Shown here: positions 11,368 through 25,055 of the stretch, piece after piece
How the letters are laid out: the number at the start of each line of letters is the position of its first letter
Position numbering within the stretch: the stretch's first letter is position 1
Source of the DNA: Hibiscus mutabilis
Lineage: Eukaryota > Streptophyta > Magnoliopsida > Malvales > Malvaceae
Direction: 5' to 3'
Assembly: GCA_019671005.1 (NCBI GenBank)
Contig: CM033718.1
Coordinates: forward strand, 62,001-126,000
DNA length: 64,000 nt
Notes under the pieces: model-generated
Database searches by the model: none
The model's input: only the letters and a program-made list of their open reading frames with translations
What the model was told of the DNA's origin: nothing
Translations under genes and position numbers: made by a program

Positions 11368-13962
11368 TTGGGAAATAATTTTGTGTGAACCATATTTGGG
11401 GGGGGGATTGAACCACAACATCGTGGTCTTTTTCCCTTCTTTTACATGTATATATTATATACAATAATTTTATTTATCAAAAATGAAAATAAATAGATGT
11501 GTCTAATTTTTAAAATGTATATGATTGAATCTAAATTAAACTTTTATGTGTCAATTGAGTCAAAATTAAAATTTTATGTTTATAAATATAAAATTCATGT
11601 ATCAAATTACATATTTAACTAAAATTTTTGTATAATTTTAATACTTATTATTTTCTTATTAAAACTTAGAGCATATCAATGGGTACTTAAGAAACTTTCA
11701 AAAAAGCATCTATCATGGTCTTTAAATTCTGAAACAAAAGTTCGAGTATCCCATAAAGAAATAAATATAAATATAAGCTTTAATTTTTTTTGAATATACT
11801 GGTGTGATTATATTTGTTCAGTTTTTAAACCCTTTAATACATACTTACACCATGTATATATAGTGCTCGAATTCGAGTCATCTGAATAAAACACGTCTTT
11901 TTTATCACTGAAACTACTTAACAGGTTCTAAATATAAGCTTTAATTAATAAACATGGTAAAATATGTTACTTACAATAAAAGTTCAAAAAAAAAAAACTT
12001 CTACTCAGCTGGATTAAATTTCTACTCAGTCTTAAATGAAAATTTTCTTACATATATTTGATATTTAATGAGTTTGTTTCCCTGCCCACGTCACTTATCA
12101 ACGTTCAAAGTTTGTTCCCAGAAATCCAATTTCTTTGTTCCAAAAAATTGTTTTTGCACGTAACCTTACCAATACTTTTGTACTTTTAACGATAACATAT
12201 TTTTTTAAAATGATAAATTATATTAATAATCATTAAATTTTTAGAACATTTTCACTTTAGTCACCTAATTTTAAAACGTGTTTAATTCATTTGCATTGTG
12301 ATCATTGTCATGAATGTCTCTTTCCCAAACTCCCGTAGTTTTAAAAATTAACATTCGCTACAAAATGTTGATTTTCCGATTAACTAAGTAGTCGACGATC
12401 AATTCATAGGTGTGAGGTTCCATTTGGATAGACAATTAACATAATTTAGTTCAAGCTAACTCGACAGATCAAAAAAAATTCTTTTAGTTTTGATTGATGA
12501 CGATTGAAAGGTTTTTCAACGAATTTGAACAGTTGGATAAAAAAGAGAATATGAGGAATAGTTTGATGATCTTTTTGACCAGAATAATTATCAAACGACG
12601 ATGAATTTAGGCAATATGCCAATAGAAACTAAAAGCTACAACTTTTTAATTCATCAATATTAATCCTCATATCAACATAAAATTAAACTATATTAATCTT
12701 CTAACAAAATAAAACCTTCTCACCGCTGGGATTGAACAACGGTCGCTATTATAAAAAAAATATTTTGTAGTGGTTGTCGATTCTTAAAATTATGAGATTT
12801 TGAGGAAAAAGAATATAATGACAATGACCTTAATGAATATAAATTAAAAGTTCAATAAATATAATGCAAGTTCTAAAAGTTTAGCAATTAACTTGAAAGT
12901 ATAGTTTACCTTAAAAATTATAATAACGTGTCATCCAATTTATTATTAGTGTATATAATTTCCCCTTCCCCTCCCCTTATATGAAAATTGTTCAAAATAA
13001 TAGTAATAATAACGATTAAAATATACATTAAACTCAGATTTTTCCGTATACTTTTATTTATAAAAATAAAATATATTTTGTCTTTATAAAAATTATATAT
13101 ATTATATACAGCCCCATAACAGCTCATTACCAATTCTGATAACCCTCAACATTTCAGATTTTCATGGTTTGATTTGAGGACACCAATTTTATTATAGTAG
13201 AAAATTATTTTTTTATAATAAAACAGCAGAAATTTTTTTGGGTAAAAAAATAAAACTTCAGAAACTTTTAACTTCTAATATTACAGTTTTAGAAGAAAAA
13301 AATTAAATCATTTAAGGAATTAAAATAAATTTTGTCATGTAATTTATAATTTTAAAAGACTTATACATTAGTTTACCAGTTTAGAATATCAGGGCCCTAC
13401 CAAGTACCAACCCTTAGTTTTACCGCTCTCAATATTTATGAATAATTGATAATATTTTTATACTTTTCATTTCAAGAATAAAATACGTTTTATCTTCATA
13501 AAATATATACATTTTATCCAAAGTTTTGTTTACTAAAAATATAGTAGCAACCATCAAAATTCCATTACGATTTTAACAAGTTGCATTCGATTCTTGCCCT
13601 ATTAAACTATTGAGAACTAATGGACATGCTCTATTTTTATCAGGTTGAATTGCTATTATTATTTTATTAAAGGGGAGATCTACTTAAATTTATGTAAAAT
13701 TAAAAAATAAAATTTATGTATGTTTATATTTTAATAATTTAACTATTGAATTCTATATTTTATACACATAGTTAAAATATTATAAGTTTTTGAATAAATC
13801 GTAGACATATAATTATTTATTTTAAGTAAAAATTCAACCGTTAAATATATCATTAAATTCAACGATGGATGGGGGTTGTGCTTGATTGTTAAAATGAGAA
13901 TTATATATAAACTTTAAAAAAAGTGTGACATTCACTTAAATTTATACTAATACACGTGTTCA

Positions 13963-14060
13963 GATCTATTAATTGGTCAAGTGGTCAAAATGTTTATATT
14001 ATCTCATCTTGTATGTGTTCGAATCCCAACAATTACCTTTAAAATGTAAATTAAAAAAAT
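13963..14060 (+). repeat. tRNA-derived SINE-like fragment
   Basis: A-box-like TGGTCAAGTGGTC near 13974 is followed 40-odd bp later by a good B box, GTTCGAATCCC (about 14018-14028), and then an A-rich tail. Spacing and order match a tRNA-type pol III promoter, but no tRNA cloverleaf forms. This is the pattern of a SINE head rather than a tRNA gene. Confidence 0.45.
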
Positions 14061-15093
14061 AATATAGAAACTCAAATTCTGTAAAACAAAAATATAAGGA
14101 CTAGATTTCTAATTTGATTAGCACAAGAAGTCCTGCATATTTAAACCATTTAATTATGAGAGTTGTGAGTAATATAGTTTCGGCCTACGTATATATTTCA
14201 ACAAATTCGTCTATTTTTTTTTTACGATTAACCACAACCATAAAACTGTGGAAACATTGTGTACTTCTCCATTAAAAAACATTTGATCAGCATAGAAAGT
14301 ATGTATCCTGTCGGGGTTTAAATCGATTTTTTTTCTTTGACAAAAAAGCTAGGGTAAATGTCAGCATGGAATACATTTAACTATTGACGTGGGTTTCCAA
14401 AAACAATTCAAGCCCACTCGGATTGAATTGAATCATATCCACAAATTCAACCTCTACTTTTAAACACATCTAGATAAGATACTCATCAAATCTACTTTAA
14501 TAATTGCAGATTAAAACCGCTGCTTCCTGCCCTAGTCAATTAAGTACGTACCAAGTGCAAGTATATGCATTTTCACAAGACGGTATATCGTATCGATAAT
14601 TAGTGTTTTCGAAAATCAATATATTGTTAAGGTTTTGCCGTTCGGCTTTGAAGAGAAAATGCTTATTAAAGAGCAGAAGGCACGTGAGAAAGAACTAACT
14701 TAAAAACTAGAACGTATAAAACAAAAGGGTCATATGTATGAATTTTCTAAACCCTAGTTATTTTTATTTGAGAGATATGTACACAGAAGACTGAACGCCA
14801 AAGGAGAAAATAAAAGTAAACAGAATAATTTAACGGGAAACTCAGTTTGAAAAAAGAAAACGACACATTTCAAGACGGCTCATAATATTCAAGCTCAGTC
14901 AAATTCAATACTTGGAACGTTGATTTGGGGCTGCAAGAATTTTGCAGAGATGGGATAACTGGCACACCTCAAGCACTGTCCGAGCAAAACCTTTTGGATG
15001 GCCAATTGAGGATGTCGGATACAATATTATTAGAATTAGATATAGATCTACAAGTGTCATAAAAAATTACAAAAATTAAATATACTTGTGTTC

Positions 15094-15120
15094 AGATAGA
15101 TAGATAGATAGATAGATAGA
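15094..15120. repeat. AGAT tetranucleotide microsatellite
   Basis: About 6.75 perfect AGAT units in non-coding DNA. A simple-sequence repeat with no functional context. Confidence 0.9.
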
Positions 15121-17086
15121 CCCTACAACAAATATTACACTTTGACATGTACCATTAATATGAAATATAAGTCATTGATTAAGTGATCGCAACCATTAGA
15201 TCAATTAAAGTTTGAGTAAAACACGTAAGCAGGGACTGAAATTAAAAAAGATCAAACAATAACTTCGTTCTCATTATCAAGAGACAATAGGGTCTTACTG
15301 GTAAATCTTTTGAGTAATCAGTCAATCAACTTTGCTTTGCGAAGAAACGGACTACTTTGTTATTTTTTATAAATCAAATGATCATTTTGTAACTTTTTAT
15401 TACCGGATGACTCTACAAAAAAGTGTCATATAGTTGAAGGACTATTTTTTATTTTATGTAATTAAAAATTAGTGGTACATATCAATACATTCGTAACTTA
15501 TTTTTATATAATATTCACGGAAATCTAAAATAAAAACGATATGTAGTCATATTTTTTTCTACATGTAAATTACATGCAATGAGACGAGAACAGAGACATT
15601 TTTACAAATCAATCTCGAGGGTTTGAATAAAAATCTTTTTTCCCTTTCTAGTGTTTTTATTTATATCTCAACACTAAATATTTAAACTTTAAGTGTTAAC
15701 CTTAAATTTTAAACATTAAACCCTAGAAAATAAACTTCACACCATATACCTTAACTCTAAACCCTAAACTTTAATCATAAACTCTAAATCTAATATTTTT
15801 AGTGCTGAAATATAGATAAAGACATTAAAAGTGACAGAAGATTTATGTTCCATCGGTTTCTTTTTTATATGTGAAAAGTAGCTCATATTGACTCCATCAA
15901 AATCAAAACACAGTGGATTAATTCAACCTTTTAACGTTATGAGGCAAATGATTTACTGTATATTAATCGCTATTTACAAATTAAACTATCCAAAATAAAC
16001 TAATTTTGGCCTTTGCATAAATATATTTCTTGACCTTCTATTGGATTCGTACAAACCAGTAAGAAAAGGAAAGCGAAAATGAGCATGAATGGGGGGATCC
16101 TGAAAAAAATAGAATAAAATAAATTGTGGGTTTAAGTTTAATTCAGTGTTTTCTGGCCCGATTCCCTTGGATACGGTTCTAATAGAGGCCCATTTGTGCG
16201 TTTCATTTTGTATGGCTATATATAGGGTTCTCTAGCTACACAAAGCCTAGTCCCTTTTATTTAAGATATATAATATTTATATCGTATTATAGCCGTGCAA
16301 AAATAATGTTTGCTAAAATATCATGACACTGACAAGCAAAAGAGTGTGTCTAGCTACACTGTTGTTTGAGTGATAATATTTTAGGTATTTTTTTGTTTAA
16401 ATAATAATTAATAAGACCTCTGTTATTGTCTATTTTAAATTTTAAGATATAATAATCTTTTATCCTTTTTAAAAAAAAATTAAATTTTTAATTCTAACTC
16501 TGTGTTTGATTGTTGGTCCAACCACATTTTGTCATTAAAATCATATGGAGTGTGTCTTGATTCAGCCACTATCAATACGCAATATTCTTATTCAAATCAA
16601 TTTCATAGCAAAAGGTAATACTAATTGAACTCGATCAATAAATCAAAAGCAGTTGGGCATAGACAAAGCTGTAGGACTACCTAATAATACCTAAAAACAA
16701 AGGAAGAGAATAATATTACAAGAGCCCATAATAATTTTGACCTGAATTGATGAGGGGCCATTTTTTAGACAATGTAATCATTAAAGGGAGTCTTGTTTAG
16801 AGAATATGAAATAATTGTGATATATGTATATAACTTCAACCGCCGCATCATTACTTTAATTTAATAGTTTGAGATCGTATTAAAATTATTTATTGTGTTA
16901 AAATTTAACCTTTGATTATGAGCAGGACGAAGTTAAAAAAATTTGTTAAAGTTAAAATTTAAAAAAAATTAATTAATATGTAGGTAGGAGAGAGCATGCA
17001 CGTGTGTGGGGTTGAATAATTCGATCTACCACGTAGATACAATGATAATGACACACGTGCATATATTTCATCGATTGAGAGAAAGA

Positions 17087-17122
17087 GGGGGGGGGGGGGG
17101 GGGAAGGGAGGGAGGGAGGGAG
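17087..17122. repeat. 17-base G run followed by GGGA repeats
   Basis: Seventeen consecutive G (17087-17103), then AA and four GGGA-type units. The plus strand has many runs of three or more G and could form a G-quadruplex. The minus strand reads as a proline/serine-rich chance frame. Confidence 0.85.
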
Positions 17123-17483
17123 ATTGTTTGTAAATGGATGGGCAATGGGATCATTTTCTTTAAGGAATGTTGAGCAAAAGTGGGACAATCCTCCATTTTT
17201 CATCAAAACGAGGGGCCATCTTTCCTCTACTCTCATTGCCCCCATTATTATTGTTATTAGGGTAAACTAATTATTTTGTAACCCACTTATTCTCTTCTTT
17301 ATGATTCAGTTATCTAACTACAAGATGGTAACTATTATTACGTTTTTCTATTTTATAACGATATGATGTTATAATATTAAAAAATGTAATAATAATTATC
17401 ATTTTGTTAAAAATAATAGTTGGATGATCAAAATAGAAACAAAAGTGAGATACCAAATAAATAGTTTGCCCTTATTATTATTA

Positions 17484-18436
17484 GGCTTATATATCATATT
17501 AGTACCTAAAGTATACCAATTTTTTCATTTTGGTACCTAAAGTATTTTTTTTGTCAAAATAAGTACCTAAAGTATACTTTTTTGGTCAAAATAGGTATCT
17601 AAAGTATTTTTTAGGTCAAAATAGGTACTTAAAGTATACATATTTTTTATATAGGTTCCTAAAAATTGTCATGTGACGTTAATTAAAAAGATTATTATCC
17701 TATACACGGGCGGTGGAAACTTTTTGTTTCCACTAGCGCCTCAATTATAGGGTTTAGGTTTTAGGGTAATATAGGTAGAGATTTGAGTTTAAACCTATAA
17801 ACCCTAAATTTTAACCCTAAACCCAAAATTCTATCAATAACCCATAAATTCAAAACTACTACACTTAAACTTTAAACCCTAAATGAAGTCCTTAACTCCT
17901 AAAACTAAGGCACTTGTGTAAAAAAGTTTCCACAAGTACCTCAATTATAAGGTTTAGGGTTTAAAGTGTAGGGATTTTAGTGCAGGGGGTTAGAATTTAG
18001 GGTTTATGGTTAGAATTTAGGGTTAGGGTTTAGGTTTTAGGGTAATATGGGCAGGGATTTAGGTTTTAATATATAAACCCTAAATTTTAACCCTAAACCT
18101 AAAATTCTATCAACATCCCCTAAATTCAAAAGTACTGCACTTAAACCCCTAAAATTTAAACCATAAACGGAGTCCCTAACCCCTAAAACTAAGGCGCTTG
18201 TGTAAAAAGGTTTCCACAAGCACTTGTGTATAGAATAATTACCCTAATTAAAAAATACATTATGTGCCTACTTTAACAAAAAATTACTTTAGATACCTAT
18301 TTTGACCAAAAAGTATACTTTAGGTACCTAATTTAACCAAAAAATATATTTTAAATACTTATTTTGACCAAAAAATATTTTAGATACCAAAATGAAAAGG
18401 TCAGTATACTTTAGGTACTAATATGATATATAAGCC
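17484..18436. mobile_element. Mutator-like foldback element with tandem interior
   Basis: The 953-bp segment starts GGCTTATATATCATATTAG and ends with the reverse complement. Inverted similarity (AGTACCTAAAGTATAC-type repeats) extends about 190 bp inward from each end. Flanks are TTATTATTATTA on both sides, which allows the 9-bp duplication typical of Mutator elements but is too simple to prove it. The interior holds two direct copies of a roughly 280-bp unit (starting 17751 and 18027), each rich in CCCTAAA/TTTAGGG telomere-like words. There is no transposase, so it is non-autonomous. Confidence 0.75.
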
Positions 18437-19054
18437 TTATTATTATTATAAAACTCTTTTTTTTCTACTTTGCTTTTCTTTTCCATAAAATTCTCTTTTT
18501 TATGAATTAATTTGATGATTAATAAAGCACTCGAAGTGGGATCTTAGTAATGCACACTTCTAATTTGGTCCACATCAACAAGAAGCCAAAGAGAAGCTTT
18601 CAATATTTCCTACTTTGCCTTCAATTAAGAAAAGTCTCCATATGGGTCCTACCCTAGTCATTCATGGTAGTCGTTTCCCAATCTCCGATGCTCTCCACCA
18701 GTCGGGGTGAGTCCATTGATGGAATATTCATCTCGGATAATAAGCTCCGACCTTTCCATATGACAAGACAAATTAGTGGTCAAAATTGAAATATAAATTT
18801 TTTGAATGATTAAAATGTAACATTATCATTATATTAGTTTAAAATAACTTAAGTGTTACTTTTGTTCATGTAGTAGTCTCAATTTGTATAGATTTATTTA
18901 CTTTCTTATGCTAGAATCTGACAATCTCTATCATTAAAACAAGGGATTGAGTCCTACAATGTTGTTTTCCTTGTTGGCAAGAAGGTTAGCTGGTTTATAA
19001 CCTTCTTCTTACTCTTCTCACTTGTTAGTTGATTTCACTCTTATGCTATTTTAT

Positions 19055-19256
19055 CATCAATTTGGCCCATGAAGTAGTTGAATTGTATCACTGTTTGTCC
19101 CGTGACTGACATTCTAACCCTAATTTTTAAATTTCAAACCCTAAATTATAAACCTCAATCGAAAATTTTATCAATCTAAAATGATTATGAAATATAAAAG
19201 TATTCTTAAACCTTAAATGGTGATGCAATTCGACTACTTCAGAGGCCAAATTGATG
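19055..19256. mobile_element. Foldback (inverted-repeat) element
   Basis: A 35-bp arm at 19055-19089 is nearly the reverse complement of 19222-19256, with the core CATCAATTTGGCC and GAAGTAGT.GAATTG conserved. The right side continues outward to AGGGACAAAATAGCTC (to about 19312), a common terminal sequence of plant foldback repeats. The left terminus is not clear and no target duplication was found. Confidence 0.5.
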
Positions 19257-21055
19257 TGAAAAAACCATAGGGGCGAATCGATAAATTAAGACTACTATAG
19301 GGACAAAATAGCTCTTAAACCATTCAAAATTTTGTAATTTCTGAAAGGACTAAAGTATAATTTAATGCAACAGAAAAGATCATCAATTTAATGCAATGGA
19401 GGACATAGGACATTTCCCTTTCAAGCTCTCTTTCCAAACCATCTTTAATATTATTGGAGAAGAATTGAAACAATATATGCATGAAGAGTTGTCAATTTTG
19501 CAAAGTAGGTTATTTCCCTTTCGGAGTAGTTTTGACTTTTATGTAATCAAATGAATAAATTTATTGGTGCATGGTATAGTTCGGGCTTTTTTGTGTTGTT
19601 TTTTTTTATGTTCATGCTTCGATTTATTCTTATTTGTTTTTTTTCTTTCATTTTTACATGAATTTAAATAAATCTAAACGAATTGAACTCAAGCGTAATT
19701 CATTGTTTAAAGTATAAACCGTAGAATTTAGATTTTTGTCCCCAAATGTAAATTAACTTTAAATACCTCAATGACCCAACATGTAGTTGTAAGTCGCATG
19801 CTTTAATTGGGTTAAGCATGGATTATCAGACTTAATTCAGCAGTGTCTCCCATTAATGATGCATTAATTATGTATATGTATGTAGGTTAAGTGGTATTAT
19901 CAGCCACGCTTCTTGTACATGGATGATGGCATCACATTTTCCATTCACACGATTTTGGTAACAAAGGCAGGCCGGTCTAGGCCAAGGCCATGATTTAATG
20001 TTGAGCGACAGCTGGACCGTGTGGCAGCAACGGAGCTAGCCAGCGTGCTGCAACCTTGGCACGCATGGCTCAACAAAAGCTTTAATAATTTCAAAAGGAA
20101 AACCCTTTTAGCCCACAATTCCACTCCAAAGCAATCGCAATTTTTCAAAACCTCACGGATTCAAGTTCCTCTAATAAATTATTGGAAATTAAATATTGAA
20201 TATAATTATATAGTGAATATTACTTTTTTGATTCTTTATTAAACAACATTTAATATGAATTATCAAGCACACTGATTAAATTAAACGTTTAATTTATTTT
20301 TCCCAATGCATTGAAATCATACCCCTAATTACTAAACAAAAAAGAAATATATATGTGATTTTACTTATTAGTAAGTGGCAACACGTGAATAGAGTCAATA
20401 TTAGACAACTGCTAGATACGTTGGTCTATTATTATTGCGATGCATTGTTGGATTAATATCCGATTGTCAAGTTTAGTCGATAGTGAATCTAAGATCTTCC
20501 TACACTTTGGAGTTTGGACGCCCAACAATATTTGGTTCATTGCATTCATCCATAACTATGCCTATGTAATCTTTTGGTGGCATAATATGGAGTAAAATTT
20601 TGAGGGAACCAACTTAAATTTTTTAAAAATAAAGGATTAAACGAATATTTTTTTAAAAAAATAAAGGTTTAACTAAAATTATTACCATGTTCCGGATTGC
20701 GTTTGGCAACCCAAAATTACTTTTAGACAGAGAATCATTGCCGAACGCCTGATTTTTTGCCAAAAAATTATGTTTGAGAAGTGATTACCAACCAAATTTG
20801 AGAAATTTTACAAAAAAAATTTAAATTGTGAGAGGGAATATAATTAAAAATATTTACAATTTTGAAGCTTAATATAAATTTTTAAAAATTTTAAGGGGTT
20901 AAATTAAAATTTTAAAAAAATTTAAAGGCAAAATTCGAGTGTTCCACAATTTTGGGGGGCGTAGCCCCCACCGGTCCCTTAAAGCATCTACCCCTGCCAT
21001 CTTCTTTAAAACATTTATAGTTTGTCCCAAACCCCAAATTCTAGCTTCGTCCCTA

Positions 21056-21079
21056 ATTATATATATATATATATATATA
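21056..21079. repeat. AT dinucleotide microsatellite
   Basis: About eleven TA units in non-coding DNA, next to retroelement-like debris. Confidence 0.85.
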
Positions 21080-21869
21080 ATACGTTGGTACTTGGTAGTT
21101 TATAATTTTATACAATGTCAAATAAGTAAATGATAATACATCATCAAAAATTAAAATTAAAACTATTTAATATTAAGTGTATATTCGAGATGGTGCATTT
21201 GGGCAAAGATTTGGTTAATTGCATAAAATCTAATTGTGAGGATCTTTAGCATTGTAATAAAATTTGGGAGGCTTCCATTTCCGATAGACGATTCTTCTAT
21301 TTCGATTACGGCGAGTCCCTTGCTTCCGGACCACAATAACAAATCAAAAATATAATCGTTTAAGTATCCGTTCAATGCATAGTGTACCAGCTTTCTTTTT
21401 TACGCCTTGAAAATTCATTTCTTCTTCCTACAAAAATTAATAAAGATTATTCAACATATTTTTTTGATTAGCCAACATTGATCAAGTTGATTAAGTACTC
21501 GTTAACATGTATGTAAGAAGGGGCGAATTTAGGAATTTAAGTTTGGTAATTCACTTATTTACCTTATTTAGAGGTTTAAGGCTTCGAATTTATCCAGACA
21601 ATTAATTTGACTACAACATACTAACTAAGCATAAAAAGTGCATTTTATTAAAGAAATCTCTCTACTTAAAAAAAGAATTAAAAAAGTAATGACAATCTCC
21701 AATTGATAAAAATGACAAGAAAGTTGAATTGATAAAGGGATGAGTACAGAAATTCGGAATGAACCATTTTTTCTTGTCAAATGTAACGTTTAAAGAGATA
21801 AGTGTGATATCGTGAAAGTTCTTTCGAGTTTCAAAGACAAAGGTTATCAAAAGTATGTGCATTTAAGGA

Positions 21870-22095
21870 TTGACCCAAATGTAACTTTTGTAGCAGTAAT
21901 TTTTTTTAAGTACGAAAGGTGTCCCAAATGTAACCTTACCCATAATTGAGTGGCCGAAATGTAACATTGCCCATATTTGAGTGAATCAAATGTAACATTA
22001 CACATATTTGAGTGACTCAAATGTAATTTTTAAAAATTGAATGATCCAAATATAACATTACTCATAATTGAGTGACATTCATTGTAGTTTACCCA
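21870..22095. repeat. Degenerate GTGACCCAAATGTAA-type repeat
   Basis: Several diverged copies of a phrase like AATTGAGTGACCCAAATGTAACATTAC follow one another, ending in TTGTAGTTTACCC. The same phrases, in both orientations, form the element at 56880-57330, so the two are members of one dispersed foldback family. Confidence 0.6.
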
Positions 22096-23214
22096 AAAAT
22101 TAATGGTGGGTCACATGATGCACCAGGTAACTAAATACATCCGCACTTGTATGTAAGTATTAAAATTTAAATTTACCAATAGTTTTATGATAAGTATCAT
22201 TTTTAACTTTCTACAAGACCGGTAACATGGTGTAACCCTAAATGTGTGAGAAGGGAAGGAAAACATAAATAAAGAATCCCAATTTGGAATGTGAATGTGA
22301 GTGGGGAAAAGGAGGGTGAAGAAAGCAAGTGGGAGGTGTTGTAGTGGCACTTTTATCAAGGCATGAGAATGTAGGAAGGGTTCATGTCCTACAATCAAAC
22401 AAAGGCCAGTCTTGCCTGCCTTGCCTTTCCATTTGTAGCCAAAAGGAAAGGCAAAGGTTTTAAAAAAGAAAGGACCACCCTTCCAAACAGAAAACACACG
22501 GATTTTAGAAATCCCGATTGTCAAATATTCCCTTGATGACCCCCCCACACCCAACCCATGTGATTCAATGACTAAGTGGGGGTTTTGTTTCTCCTCCTCT
22601 TTTTATATCATTCCCATACTCCCGTATTTTGTGTAAATTTTGATATTTTAACTTCCCAAATGATCTTTTAATAATATATATATATATATGGTGATTTTTG
22701 GATATCCATAGATTTGTTTAAATAATAATTTTTTTAAAAATTGAATTAGTGTCATCAATAACCACTTAATCTAAGTAATGTTTAAAGTTCAAATCACATG
22801 TTGACGATATAGTAAATTAGGTTCAAAATGTGAATGTCCTCTCATAATAAGCATTTGTAATATATGATCAAAATTAATCCACCAATAAATCAGATATTGA
22901 TAGTTATACAAAATTGAATTACTATGTAATCTGACCTATAAATACTTGTATTGTATGCTTATTCTTTCTATCATCGCTTTTTAAACAAGATCATGTTAGA
23001 GATTGATTCAAACTCTAATTGATAATATTTAATTGAAATTCTATTATAATTTTATTGTGTAAATGTTACTTGATTGTTAAGTTTACTTAATGTCTTAGAT
23101 ATCTTTCAATCAGTGGGAAATATTAATAAGTTACATTCTTTGGTAATTAAGTAATATGTCTTATAAATAGATAGTGGTATGATTTAGTCCTTAAAATTAA
23201 GTAAGATAAAAAGA

Positions 23215-23400
23215 GATGTAATCTTTAGCCATGAGATGTGGTGTGGTAGTTGTTCACCTCATCCTTTAACCATGAGATGTGGTGTGGTGTGGAATACATT
23301 TCATGGCTAATTGTTTATCTCTTAGTGAGAGTACCTGTTGCGAGTGGATTAGTCACTGTTATCAGTGGTGGATACCTTGACTCAAACCAAAGTAAAGATG
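23215..23400 (+). repeat. SINE-like dispersed repeat, copy 2
   Basis: Shares the block from CATGGCTA through CTCTTAGTGA and the GGTGGATA segment to ACTCAAACCAAA with 6115-6203. Upstream it has a local duplication of CCATGAGATGTGGTGTGG (about 23230 and 23270), absent from copy 1. No coding function. Confidence 0.55.
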
Positions 23401-25055
23401 TAGTCCTCGAAAACTTTTATATATGAGTAAATGTTTGATTTTTTTATGAGAAAAAATTGTGACTATGATTAATTTATCATATTAATTTCTTTGTAACAGA
23501 TTTAAATATAAAATCCAAAAATGTCATGTATCATGATTAATCTCTTGTCTCAAAACATCAACTCTGTACAGAGTTTAGTCAAAATTGTCATGCCCCTTGA
23601 TAGTTGCATCTCAAAAACAGTGTGAAATGTAGCATTCTCAAGAAATCTATTAAAGTTTTGTTATGGATGCACACATATAGATAGATTCTTTGTATGGAGG
23701 TATACATCTAATTTGGCTAATTATGAACCCATATTCTTCCACTTTTACCTCATTATTTTTGGTTATTTTATTTTTTAAAAATCCTCTCTTCACTTGTGAT
23801 GCTTGTGACTTGGAGTTATCAACCAGAATTTCTCGTAATTAATAAAAATGAAAATACATGAAGTAAATTATTCGTATTATAAAAATAATCCTAAAAACAA
23901 GTGTCTTCACTATAGCAATATATGTTCAGTTTTAACCCTTAATAAAAATTATATACACTATGTATGCAATTTTTTCAAACTCTATATCACCTAAGGAAAA
24001 TAATATCATTCCGACTCAAAGAAAATTACACCCAAATCATAGAACGGAGAATAACATTTCTTATTACACAAAAAAATAATTAAATTAGGGATTTGAATTG
24101 CCAAATGAATGAGATTCATTGATAGGATAAGTTAACTGCTGTATTAGTAAGAGGCAACAAAAGCAAAGCAGCTAACAAGAAAAGGACGATGCTTATAAGA
24201 ATTCAAAAGGGAAAGGGCCAATCTAATTATAATGAGAAAATAAACAAATCAAGCATCTAAGAAAAGGTGTTCCTTTGCTTCCAAACAGACCACAAAAAGT
24301 TTCCTTTAGCAAAACCCGGATTTTATATCCTATCAAATCAATTAAACCATAATTTTTAAACATTTTTAGTTGTCCTTCTGATTTTTAAAGTTTCGTTCTG
24401 ACTAATTCTAATCGATTTGTGCCGTATACCCAACTCGACTAATAGTTTAGATAAACTTGACCCTTTTGGTTAAAGAGATTGCAATTTAAAACCAAAGGCA
24501 AATAAAAAAAATTGGTCTAATTCTGATTTCGGTCCCTCTGTTGTGTTTAAATTTGATATTCTTCTTTTTTAATTTGATATAATACGGCCAGCTTAATGAT
24601 TTGGAAGTAGAGCTTTTGAAACAAATCCACATCACAATTTTAGATAAAAATAATGAATCATATAAGCTGCTTGAATTAACTAATAACAAGAATCAAAATA
24701 TTTTTTTTATTTTACGGATTGGATCCAGAATATGAGCATAGTAAAAGGACCAAAAATAAAATTTGAGCTAGAAAATCTCATCTGCCCTTTAATTAAATCA
24801 CGCGCTGTCACTGTACATAATTTGTACTAGTATTATTTAAAAAAAAAAAAAAAAACTGAAGTGTTTATAATGGTATTGCTATTTTGTATAATGGTCTCAA
24901 CATCCCACGAGCCTCATATCTCAAAAAAATTCAAGCTCTCATCTCTTTCCCATTATCCTTGTCTCTCTGCAAACTCTCAATTATTTCAAGCTTTGCTTTT
25001 CATCTGTTTCATTTTGATCTTCTTCTTCAAATTTATTTTCCAGAAAGTGGAATCC

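Larger units (their letters stand above)
11368..17483. other. Long AT-rich intergenic region
   Basis: More than 6 kb with no convincing gene. Contents seen: a poly-G run near 11398-11407; a probable SINE tail fragment near 12960-12998 (C/T-rich followed by AAAATTGTTCAAA); SINE-like sequence at 13963-14060; an AGAT microsatellite; telomere-like CCCTAAA/CCCTAGA patches near 15715-15790; an isolated promoter-like patch near 16150-16260; and a G-run at 17087. The 12918-13133 and 16973-17245 frames look like chance frames. Confidence 0.5.
18437..24860. other. Long intergenic region upstream of the DUF668 gene
   Basis: No convincing gene. Frames at 19945-20148, 20021-20242, 20939-21133, 21163-21375, 21662-21862 and 22111-22554 show no family features. 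Beyond the separately listed repeats, there is retroelement debris near 20930-21050 and a less AT-rich patch at 22240-22560 containing a small perfect-stem hairpin. The final kilobase is the presumed promoter region of the DUF668 gene. Confidence 0.5.

Noticed and set aside
13990..14030. tRNA gene
   Set aside because: A- and B-box-like motifs are present, but no acceptor stem or anticodon arm pairs; SINE is more likely.
16973..17245. Proline-rich minus-strand frame over the G run
   Set aside because: The PPSLPSPPPPPSF part is only the translation of a G-rich repeat; no homologous domain, promoter or conserved flank.
17750..18180. True telomere or subtelomere
   Set aside because: The CCCTAAA words are degenerate, occur in both orientations and sit inside an inverted-repeat element with ordinary DNA on both sides.
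24861..25055. Upstream extension of the DUF668 protein
   Set aside because: The first 65 codons have no family match and read from a leader-like sequence; the family-conserved start MALETWLIKV is at 25056.
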